From: Melanocharis versteri
Lineage: Eukaryota; Chordata; Aves; Passeriformes; Melanocharitidae
Assembly (NCBI GenBank): GCA_013397845.1
Contig: VZTG01003201.1
Span: forward strand, 124,001-188,000
Reading direction: 5' to 3'
Length of the DNA: 64,000 nt
The position numbers and the translations under genes were made by a program. A model generated the notes under the pieces. That model saw nothing but the letters and a program-made list of their open reading frames with translations, was not told the origin of the DNA and searched no databases. Each line of letters begins with the position of its first letter. The first letter of the stretch is position 1. Positions 38,501-50,500 of this stretch are shown here, in pieces.

Positions 38501-41500
38501 GTTGGCAGTGTTAGGTTGGACTCGATGATCATTTCCAACCTAAACGATTCTGTGATTCTATGAACAAATTGACTTTTGGGCAGTGCCTAGAAAATCTTGG
38601 ACAAGTTCCAGATGGCAATTAAGAAACAAATCTGAGCACAAAAGAAATAATCCTGCACTTTCCATCAGGTAACATTGCTATGCCTTACTGTGCTTAAAAA
38701 TAAACAAATGGAGAGGTCCTGAGAAACACCTTCTCTGTAAAACTTTGTGTTTGGGGATGGGATTTGAGTCAGAGCTTTCTGAGGTCTGATTGAAATGGAG
38801 GAAGATTAGGTTCTCAGTTGTCAAAAATGAACAGTAATCCTGACATATTTGGTGATGTACGAACACTGGAGGGATTTATATAGTCAACTTTAGAGATCTA
38901 AATTAGGAATTGAATCCTTCTGTACAAGTCAGTGAAACTTAAGCCCAAGTATAGAGCTTCTTGGAGCGTTTTGCTCCTTTGGCTATAAATTGAGCGCAGG
39001 GAGGGTGACTTCGTATCTTACATACTTTCAACGAGGTGCCTAAAATAGATGGCATGAATAATTCCGAAAACGAATACCAGTGTGCAAGAATGCAGTCATG
39101 AAATTTAATCCAATTATCTCTATGACAGTTATGTTCCATTTTTCTTCCCAGGACTGATGTCAAGATGTGTGCTTTCTTTAGACCTCCTTCTGTACGCATG
39201 GCAAGAAGCTAACACGGCATTTGCCCTCCACCCTCCCTGCTCTTACACAGAATCACAGAATATTCTAAGTTGGAAGGGACCCTCAAGGGTCATTGAGTCC
39301 AACTCTTAAGTGAATGGCCCACATGGAGATCAAACCCACAACCTTGGCATTGTTAGCACCAAACTCTCACCAACTGAGCTAATCTCGGTATTAATGATAC
39401 TATAAAGCAAAAGGTGTAATGTTCCAAATAACAGTAACTTCCTGAGGTGAAGAAGGTCACAGATTAAAATTGCTTTGGCTCAAAGACCTTCAAATGTAAA
39501 TTGTCACCTAAGTACTCAACCACCCAGCTGTAAGAGAGCAAAGGTGTCCGGAGATATTTGCCTAATCTGCATTTCGCTTGGCTGACTAGAAAAGTTACCA
39601 AGATTCGAATTTTGTTGTTCTTTTTGCTGTTTCTTTCAAATACCACATGGCTGCTCTAGCATATGAGCCCAGACCATACTGCGTTTTTGTCTTACAGCCC
39701 TCAAAGTGCTGTAGTTGCCCATACAAACCTTTATAATCTCCGCTCAGCCCTACTGGTATCAGCAGATACCAGTGATGGTGCAGTAATTTAACTGCACAGT
39801 GCAAGTCTCAGCACAGGGTTAGAGAAAATATATTGCAAGTGAAAGCAGGGGGTGGGGGTAAAAAGCTACTGGCAAAAAAACCAGCTGAAAAGAAATGCTT
39901 TCATTTTAGTCACACAGATGTCTAGTCAGGAAAAACATTTGTATGCAAAGATCTGAAGGAATGACAGCTCCTTTTGAAAGAATAGAAATGGTAAATGTGG
40001 ACCTCCTATGTGGAAATCTGTAGGTGGGTAAGTGGAATCAAGTTTAGGCTGTGTGCGTCTATTGAAATGAGAAAACGATGCCTTTGATAAAGATAGGGCA
40101 TATGAGGTCCATTCATCACTTTTAATCCTTTCAGAAATGACTTATTAGCCAGGAAAAGCAAACAGAACAACTGATTCCATCTTAGTTTAAAATTGCATGA
40201 TCTGGAGTGAATTTGGGGAGATAGGATTGTCACTGAGATGTTCCATTAATATTTCTTATTTCCTTTCTGGGCATATCCAGGGGCCCAAATGTTAGGGATG
40301 GCATTCAGAAACACTCCCAGATGACTTAGAAGTCTGGTTCCTGCTTGCAGTTTTAAACATACATATACAATGCAAAGGAATAACCATTGCACACTGTATT
40401 GCATATTTATAGGCATGTTGTAGTTAGTTTTTCCACTGCTTTAAAAGCAAGAGGGTTTGTGAACTAAAGCCTATTGAGTCCCTAAAGGCTATATAAGGAA
40501 ATACTCATAGTCTTTGTACAAGAATCAACACATCTGCTGAAAATACTTTATAACTCAAAAAAATACAAATTAAAAAAAATATATATCTGGCTTCAGAGTG
40601 TTAAAGTGATGGAGATGCAGAGGAAATGAGGGCGTATCATCTTTGTTGCTAAATTCTCAGGGTCCCGGGTGGTCCATTGGAATGCGAATAAAACCACATG
40701 ACCATATCCTACACTGAAAGTGGTCCTGGAACTACTGACAAGCAGAGGGAGTGTGTCTGCTGTTTTGCAGTTGCAGGGGGAGATACAGTTTATATTCCTA
40801 AGCACTCTGAAAATCCCACTCTGAGTCCCTATGTATGACGAACACACAAACTGTCCACTTCCAGAACAGTTTAGTACAGCATTTAGGTACTGTACTTTGA
40901 GGAAAGAAAAGACTTTTTTCATGAGTTCTCCTTGCCTGTGTGAACCTAAGCTCTGAACTTGGGCTTGTGCTGCAGAGTGATTTTTGCTACCTGAAAGGGA
41001 TCTGAAGACCACTGTTCACAGAAAACAGACTGAAAAACACTGGTTTAAGGATGTCTGCCTAGTGGGTTGTGATTGCATTAATTATAAACCATGAATCATG
41101 GACATCTTGTTCCTGCATTTGTAAGATTAAAGTAAGCTGTATAAATAAAAGTCATTACAGGGTTTTTAAGGGGATGATCATTCTTGCTTCCAGTAGGAAA
41201 TTTGGAGAGCTCATTACCCTTATATCGCCGCTAATGTGAGGGACACTGCATTCTACCCTTACAGTTACTGCACATTGGTTGGGAGTTTTTTTGTTTTGGT
41301 TTGGTTTGGTTTGGTTTTTGAGTGGGTTTTTTTTGGGTGCCAGTGCTGCTGTTTCCTGCTGCAGCGAGCTCCAATGGATAGAGTCTTAGCAAACACAAAT
41401 ACTGTGTCCAGCCCTGGACTTTCCAGTGAGCCCTTGAGAAAGTGTTGAAGTATCTAAAATCACACAAGCATTAAGAAAAATATAGCATAACAAGCTTCCA

Positions 41501-44500
41501 TCTGTGGGCTTGTTAAAAACACTTAGGATTTGGTTTGGAATTGGATTCTAAAGCAGAAGTTGTTGTCAGCAAACCTACAGCTCATTTCTGCATTCTCCAA
41601 ATGTCCCATATCTACAATAGCTCCCAGCCAGCTTTTTGGGGTACCTCATTCTGGCCTAAAACTCTCTGGTTACTGCATCAAGAGTTGATCCATTGCCATT
41701 TATTTGTCTTTCCTCACATACTTCCTTGCCTCCAATCCTTTTGGGCACATACAATAAAGGCAAATGTGATTGAACTGCCTTAGACCCCAGGATTACTGCC
41801 GAGTCTCCAAGGCTACCTTTTTTCTTATAGTCTCAGTCTTGTGGTATCATAACTTTACCTTTTCAAGGAGGTAAATATTGCACCAAAAGAAGTTTCGCTT
41901 GCTTTAGACCTCACAGGGAAGTACTGTAGCTCCATGGATTGTTTGAGCACTAGTCCCAAATTCAATGTTCCTATACCTCTAGACTGGACTGGAACAAAGT
42001 ATTTGTCATACCTCTTGCTTCATTATTTCACCTCTAAAACTTGAAATCTACTCTGTTTTCTGTAAGCATTTTCCTTTGGCTGTCTGACCAAACACTGTGA
42101 AATAGAGATCCCGATACTCCTAAAGAAAACAGGTCTCCTTCACATAAAGCTTCTTTCTGTCTCTCAGTTTTGACGCTGAAGTTTGCTTCTGGTTTCCTTT
42201 CCTAAATTCTGAGGATATTCCACTTTTTACCCCATCTACTTCAGGACTGGTTTGGGAGAAAATACATTTAAAGAGGGATGCATGTATTGGATATTTTCCT
42301 CAGAGAAATAGAAACTATGTTTTGACTAAGCAATTATGCAGAGATAAATGAATACATATAGACATGCAGAAATACCCATGGCTGTTTACATAAGAAATCT
42401 TAGAGTATAGTAAAAGATGATTCATAGTATCAAGCTGGAATTGTACAGCACCACTGTCCAAGTTGCTTATTACAAACTAGGGAACTATGACTCATCTTCA
42501 AATCTGAGTAAAAGTTTAAAGGAGAATTTGAGTTTCTCCTAGACGTTATTAAATCACCAGGAATGGCAATGGATAGCAAATCTGTTTTGCCTCGTGCTGC
42601 CACAGGGTGTTGCAGGCTGTGACCACATTTATTTTTTTCTGCATTACGTCTCTGTGGGGGCACGCTAATACCTACCTAACTTAAAGCAAGTCCCATGTTG
42701 CTTTCCTTTTACTGAATTAGTCTTCTTGGCAGAATCAGGATGGAAAAATGATTGCTTCTTTTCCAGGCAGCTAATGCAGCCATGCAACAAATTTTCTTAT
42801 TCACATAGTTTCATGGGATGCATTGAATAAGCAATACTAATATTGCTGTGTTTACTCCCAGAGAATATTTTTGCTCTTGTTAAATTGAATCACATTTATT
42901 CTGTGAATGCAAAATGAAAGTTGTACTAAATGTTATGGTTTCTGTAGCCTATGGAGGAAAGGTGGATGTAATCTATTTCTTTCCCTGTTTATCAAGACAT
43001 TTGTATAGTCAGGTGATTTGCAGAGTTCTTAGACTTCCAGCTAGGTGTTTGGGAATCAAGCTGCATGCAAAAGTGGGGAATTTGGATGCCACTGGGTACT
43101 CTGTAAAATTGCAGTATCTCTGCCTGAGCAAATATTAACAAATTACACTCTTTCTTCCCAATCTTGACAAACCCTTTTCAGCAGTGATGGGAGCACACAG
43201 TGCAGAACACAGATGAGCCATTAGCAGAGACAGTTTCCTTACATTAATTACACTCTCAAGAGGCTTTAGGACATAATGAATATAAGAAATGCACATGTCC
43301 TTCTTTCAGTTTTAGCAATGAATTCTGCGGTACAATTTTAACTTCCTCGAAATCTTCTTTTCTGCAGATAGGATGACAGAACCACTCACCTTTCCTCAGC
43401 CTTCATATTTTTCCCACAAATTAGCAGACAATTAGCGTGGAAAGAGGAGGAAGACAGATTTCTGGGAATTAGTTCCGTTTCCTGCATTAGGTTTCTGTGT
43501 CTTAGGTGGACAGTCATGTAAATCATATTGGCAGGTTCCAGCCAAGACCCAGCTGGCAAGATAGGCAAATTTTCCAGTATAGCTAGGAACTCTACAGACT
43601 TTTTGGCTGCCAACTGTCCACCTCCATTAAGGTGACTTGCTGATTTAGCTGCTAATTGGCTCTGTGCAATTAACTTCCAATGCTCATAATCACTGTGATG
43701 TCTAAGGTACTTGTAAAACTGATGAATTTTTATGTATGATTTCTCTAAAGTGCAGTAATATTCCAAGTACCATTTTCCAGATGAAAAGCTGGAACAGAGA
43801 CCATTATCTGTTAATAATGTTCTACATGTTAATTTTGGTAATGGTGTTATTATATTAAGCTTTTCTACAGATCATGGAGTAAGAAGTCATCTTCATACCT
43901 TCAAGTCGCATAGAACAATAAAGAAAATTATTGAAGGACAGGTACAGTCCATTGAAGAAGTCAGTGCCATAGTGGTTTTGGTGTAGGGGAAAAAAAAAGA
44001 AGAAAAGAAGGACAAAATTTGTTCATGTTTAACTCTTGTAGCTGCACAGTTAGATGCACTCGTTCAGTGTGTTTAACCAGAAAATTAGTTGGTAGTCTCT
44101 GCCTTCAGTCATCTAACCCAAAGTCCTCCGAGAAGGCAGTGATTGAGCCCAGCTGGTTTTAGTCTCACAGTCATGCTCTCTCTGGGCGGAAGCAGTGCAG
44201 AAATAAACACTTTGCTTTAGCAGTGTCCATTTCCACCTATGCATTGCCCTCTCATAGCAGGTTCTCAGTGTATTGGCTTTTCACCAAACACTGAACAAAA
44301 TGAGTGCAGCTGATAAGGACCAAGGCCTTCAGCTTTCGGGGAGCAATGGAAGAGGGTGGCAATGATACAAATATCTTTATACCACTTTTTAAATTACCTC
44401 TTTGTCTTTTTAATGTCACTCTCAAGTCATCCCTTAGGATTTGGTATTTATACCATAATATGGACTATAGCTACATATGTTTACAGAACATCTTTTGTTT

Positions 44501-47500
44501 TCCTGTTTATATGTAAGCTACCATAGAAGTTAGGTGATGTTCTTTCTACTTTCTCTCTTCATTACAGCCACAGCAATACCTATGTGAGCACGTATTTCCA
44601 AACGAGATTGTCAGACTATGGCTTAAAATTTGGCATGCAGTAAAGAGCCTACATGTATTTCTATCCCTAAAAATGGACAAAATATAACACTGTTCCTAAA
44701 GTACTGATCTCTGCTAAATGGTGGAACAGAAAGAGAAACACTGAGGTAAAGGTCATGACATTTCAAGTTCCAACTTACCAGATGTTAATGTTGGAGAAAA
44801 AGATCTAAATAAAGTACCTACTTCTGGTCAATAAAAAGATCTTAAATACATCCCTCTGTCATTAGTAGTTAAAGCTGAATGGAAAATAATGAGAAACAAA
44901 ATTCTTTCAGCAGACTTTTTTAATGTATTACTTGGTTAGGTTTGGAATTGCTCAAATAATAATAGTTCTTATTGAATCAACTCTTTGGCCCATAAATTAC
45001 ATTCCTTATCCACTACTACTCAAATAATTGAGTTTGATATATGTTCATGTCCACTGCTTTTACATTTTGAGAGTAAACTTTAGAAGGCCTTTATTTGGTA
45101 GAGCTGGGTAAACTGACCTATATGGCTATAAATGTGTGGACAAACCATCTTTTCTGAAAACAACAATATTTCACTTCAGTATTTCCAGCTTTATACAGTG
45201 CCTGTGAACTCATGCCACTCTTTGATCTTGAACCACTTGATGATTTCAGTTGGAGGCAGACATCTTAAAGACACTAAGACTCTGAAGTTATGTGAAATGG
45301 CATCAGGTAGGGGGAGATGTGAGAGATTTCCTGCCAGGAGAGATAGCTGCACCATGAGCATAACTTGTGCTGAAATCAGAAGAAATCTATTTGGGGAAAA
45401 GTGTTTAGAAATACCCTCCTCACAGGGTAGTCTTCAGAACTTGCTCTTTCTGAGAAACTAAATTACTTTGGAGATAGAAATCTGTAGGAAACCTAGCTTT
45501 AGTTTCAGTCTGCACAGACGAACTTATTTCTTAGAAAAAATCTTTATAGAAGAGGAATATGCCCAAAGGCAAACTAAAAACTGAACACAAGGCAAATATG
45601 GCAATATTCCTCTTTGTTAAATTAGCTGATGCTGAGTGATTAGTACTATTGTTCAGCTCAGCTGTTAACTCTTAGCTGATTTCCTAGTGCTTAATTCCCA
45701 GAATAATTTCAAAGAGATTTATGCATGAACTGAGAGTTAGACATAGACTTAAATGTGGTACTGACACAAGCATTGTATGAGCGTATATTTAATGCAAAAT
45801 ATTTTGAATCCAGGCTTCAGCAACCTCCTTAAGCATTCTGAAGTTGAAGGGATTACTCACATTCCTACAGATCCCTGCAACCTTGAGCACTACGTTGAAT
45901 TATGATGCAGTAAGGGATCAGTAAGAGTCTTCTCTAGATTTGCCGAGTGGGTTGAACCGCTGAATTCTGTCGGTTTTGGAAGAAGCCTCAATCAGTTACT
46001 TCTCATCTGCATCTGGCTTGGCAACCAGTCAAGAAGAACAACAGTGCTCACTTTCTATTCATGTATTACACATAATTTTGCTTTGAATACCTTGTTTATT
46101 CTAACACGAAGGCTGTATTTTAATTTCATGTTGGTACGACATTAGTGGAAAAATGTGAAAATTGAGGGCACCACTGAACTATTGAGCCACAGATCAATAG
46201 ACAAAAAGTTTTTAAATGGCTTTGAAATGCCTGCATTGATAAAGCTATATCCATTATTCTTCTTTCTGCTACTGGGGCAGAAATAAATATTTTAAGAACC
46301 TCAAAATAGATGGAAGTAGTAATATTGACTAAGCAGAAACTGTTTACCAGGAGATTAGGCTTTAGTTGGTAGGATTTAAATATGCTTGGCATGTCAAAGC
46401 AATGTGACAAGTCAGTATTTTCATAATGTTCTGCATCTACCTCATAACTTGTTGTGAAAGGATGATGGCTGTTGCCAGCTTGCTTTGTTCTTAATAATAT
46501 TTTTAAAGATAAGAAAGTGAAATTGCTCCATTTCAGGAATTAAGTCATTTCCTTGTGCCAAAATACTGACAAGCAGTCTTGGTGCGGGAAGATGAATTAG
46601 AGTTCTGACTCCTGCATCACAAAAAGGAAGTCGACATGGCTTGAAAGAAGCCTTGCTGTTCAAGCTGGAGTTACTTCTTTTAATCTTGCAGATGTGAATG
46701 TTAAGTGAGTTTTCTATGTGAATTTTTATAATATGAAATGGAAAAGACTGTTGAACTCAGGCAATTTTAAAAGTCAGGGATAATTTTAGGGAAGGGGAAG
46801 TCAGAAGAATCAGCAAGTGGAGCACATGGACCTCAGTCAAATTATAACATCAGCTCAAAAGCACTGTTTGCTGCCTACATCTAATGATATATTTGCCTTG
46901 TTGTCTTTGCCCCTGTCACTTTCAGCTCCCTAAAAACTGCACTTGCAATTCCTTCCTCTCCCTTCATGCTGACAGTATTTAAACCCCCAGTGAATAATTC
47001 TCCATGCACCTCTTTTCTAATACAAAATGTCCTCTTTGCTATGGGTCCAAGATGGCAAAATTCCCACTCGGACACTTATCCAGCACAGCAACAGCAGTAG
47101 ACTCCTCCCAGTACACCTGACAGTACGTAAAAAATGGATGGTGTCCATCTGGGGCTTCCTCTGCTCTTCTGCTCTTTGCCTGTACTTCTGCTTGGTTGCC
47201 TGAGTACATTCCATTCATCTGGGATCGGGAACTCTTGGAGCAGAGACTGTTTATTTTGAAACTCCTGTGAACACTGTAATGCTTGATCTGTGATTGATGC
47301 TTCCAAGCTGTGGGGTGAGGCTCTATTGACCTGCCTTACCTGATGGAAAATACTGCTGGCACATGAAGGAAGTGGCATAAAGGTCGTGACTGAGATAAGA
47401 AGTAACACCATTTATTACAGATGACTCAAGCAAATTGGAAAACCGGCTGTCAGCACTTCAGAAGAGGAGTCGCTGCAAACCTTCACCTCCTCACCTTGCA

Positions 47501-50500
47501 AGGACTCTTACATCACCTGTAGTTTCAGGCCTGCCTCTTTGCATCAATTTGCACACCCTGGTCTATCTGTTTCAGCTGACAGCAGTTCTTCAAACTGGAC
47601 ATGCTCCTGAGCAGATGTGGTTGAGACCATGAGCAGGAGTTCATTGATTTATGAAAATGCATGCTGAAAATTGGGCAGTGTAGTCCTTTGTTTTTCCAGT
47701 TTAAACACAGGTACGACAGACAGGTACAAAGGAGGATGCAGTATTGTTGGGAAATCATATATTAAATGGCTCTTCAGTGAAAGAGTGCTGTAATTCCTAC
47801 CATAGCTTAGGAAAAAAAAGACAATAGAAAGCATATAAATATATCCTATATACACACACAGTACAACACAGATGTCTTGTAAGCAGGGATTAGTAGCAGG
47901 ACACTGTTATAGAAACAGCACATATTTTCCCTTGGGAAGCTTAAACCCCTACAAATGTAGTCCATTCAAGACCACAGAAAAAATGTGCTGCTTATGCTCA
48001 TTTCCTTTCCTTCTTGCTGAGATTGACATTTTACAAACCAGGCTTCTGTACATTTTACATTATGTTTAAAAACTACAAAGACCTTGGATCAGTATCCTTT
48101 TTTGCATTAAAAAAAAAAATCTAGATTCGTTCCTCTCCACCTTTATATTGTTGTATTTCTCTTACTTCGTTAAACCAGACAACATGAAGTTATTTCCACT
48201 CTTCACTGCAGGAGCATAATTGATGGAGTAGTTTTAGTAGAAAAACACAAGAGATTCATCTTAAACTAGTTTAATTTAAGCAGTTCCATGACAACAGCTG
48301 GAGACATAGCTTCTGGGAAATGTGAATGCAAACTCAGACTGGAAGATAAGACTTTGTGACATGAATGAGTTGCAGCTGTTGCATACTACTACATCTAGCA
48401 ACATCTTTTTGGATCAGACTGACCCCAAAGATAAGCAGCCATCCATTTTCTTTATGGCAAACTCCAACTGGACATTAGGTGGCAACTGAATTCTTCACCA
48501 CTCAACTCACATTTTCTTATTCGTCATTTTAATAGTGATTCTTGTGCAGGTCAGGTGCCCTTTCCCCTCCCATACACTACCTGTGATTGACAGCTGAGTA
48601 ACAAAGTAGGTCATTCGAGATTTCCGCTTCCTCCTCCAGGTAGAGAAGAGCACGATGGCATTTCCAGCAATTGTGACAATAAAGAGAATCCAAAGAGTCA
48701 CCAGCTGCTCTGTCTGCATTGGAGAGAAGGGAAAAAAACGTATCAATGGGTGGCTGGGTAGTGACTTGGGTTAAGACAGTCACATATCCACAGACAAATG
48801 AGATGAGAATGGAAAACATGAGTGAAATTTGAGTTTTGCCAATGGATTTCAACTATTTAGTCTAAAAGACATTTTTGGTTTTTTGAGAAAATACTTAACA
48901 TGCATCACTCCTAGTGATGTTCATTCCAGTTTGGTTTGCAGTGGCTGTATAATACTTCTCTCTTCACAAAACCACTAGCAGTGTCTGTATTCTGCACTCA
49001 GTGCTAAAATGAGAGTCAGCTCTCGGCTTTCTTGTGCTGCTCCAGCAAGCTGTGAAATAACCAGCTGCCTCACTTCATAAGGAATGTTGATAGATGAGCT
49101 CCTTTGGAGAAATGGGGGAAATAAATACTTCTCTCTTTCCCAACTTCAGTGAGTCTGGGTCATTCACGAGCCCTATGAAATTCAGATATCCACGCCATGA
49201 TCTAGATGTGCACCAAGAGCGAAAAGGAAGCACGACCCACTAAGGAAAAGTATAATTGTGTAGCGACTGAAACGTGATGACAAAACGTCCCCTAGTGGTG
49301 TGTGTACAAAGAAAACAAAGTAAGAAAGCTATTCGTGCTCTCAAAGCATCAGGATGCTCTGGCTGCAAGATCAACAGGGTATGTGTCCAGGGTATGTGTT
49401 TGCTTGTTCGGTGAGTGCACACCCGATCTTTACATCCCAGCAACTGGGATGAGCTTTAGGTTATGTCAATGCAGCCGTTCAGGATCTTTCAGTTCCAGAC
49501 AGCAAACCCATAATGTGGGAGTTAGAGGAAGATGGAGGAGACAGGTAAGGGCTGCAGCTGAGGAGGGGTGCCAGGTGCTGGCCCTACAGACGTAACCCCA
49601 AGGCACTGTCCTGAGCAGGTTGGGGAAAGGATGCTGCCAGTGAGACCCCACCTACCTGACTGGGCCGATGGTAGAGCAGAAGCCAGGGAGAGCACTCATT
49701 AAAAGCATTTGGAAGCCACTGTGGGTGAGCAGAAACCAGAGCTCCTTCTGCTTGCAAAGAAAATAGCTCACTGTGAGCGTGGGGAAGGAGGGTGAAATGA
49801 AAGGAATGGAGCAGGGACACGGAGCTTCTTGCTTTGTAATGAGCCTTAGTGCCTCCTCGGCACTTAGCCCCTCCTGGGCAGCAATCATCATCCCTCCTTG
49901 TCCCTCCCATTGTCCCCCTGGACAGCCTCTCCAGGGAGCCAGCCTCAGCTTTGCTCCAGGTAGAGAGCCACACTACCTTGTGGATTATGTGGTCATGCAG
50001 GGAAAGAAAGACCTGAGGAGGAGCAATTTGATGTTCCACTCTGTGCGTGAGCCCAGAGATTATTTTAAGCAAACAGTGAAGGCTGTGTTGAGAGGATTTC
50101 ACTTTTCCCAGCATGATGATTTTCACCAGCATAATGTACCATTCATGTCATCTCACTGAACTTTAAAGTTCCAAAGAGACACAGCTATTTTAAATTGTCA
50201 CAGTATTGTTTAGGTAATAGCAGTGTCTCAGAGGTGAGTCACCACTCATCTCACCTACCTTGGGATGGGCTGTCTCCACAGATTATAGAGTGACCTAGAC
50301 GAGACAACTTGTGTGAGCTAGATACTTAGCTCTTTGATTAAAAAAAAAAAAANTAGGGGTATCTGCAAATCTCTTTAATTTCTTGGAAACAAAGTTCCTT
50401 TGTGTCAGAGATACAGTGAAACTATTTTTATGGGGTACTTTTCTTAGTAGAGGAATTGGAAGGAAATGTCTTTTCGGAAGACAATAAAATCATAAAAGAT

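Larger units (their letters stand above)
23566..48580 (-). other. NPSR1 intron 2 (25,015 bases), repeat-bearing
   Basis: This is the largest intron (gtagtg donor, tttgtag acceptor). It holds most of the repeats in the window: the (TGTGGG)n array at 37920-37987, two CR1 3' ends at 38099-38140 and 38243-38562, the tRNA-Ile/CR1 SINE at 39246-39388, a probable CR1 tail at 34251-34310, short tandem duplications at 33235 and 36257, and a (GGTTT)n run at 41293. The open frames of up to 149 codons (for example 25575-26024 and 43386-43766) have no recognisable family motif. Confidence 0.8.

Noticed and set aside
39310..39388. Possible functional tRNA-Ile gene on the minus strand
   Set aside because: The B box and stems carry several mismatches and the sequence runs straight into a CR1 tail, so it is a SINE head rather than a tRNA gene.
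48507..48746. Open frame starting MIRFFPFSPMQTEQ as a possible NPSR1 N-terminus
   Set aside because: The first 11 residues come from the polypyrimidine tract and acceptor ccaatgcag. The true N-terminus is exon 1 at 61215-61069, which splices in phase.
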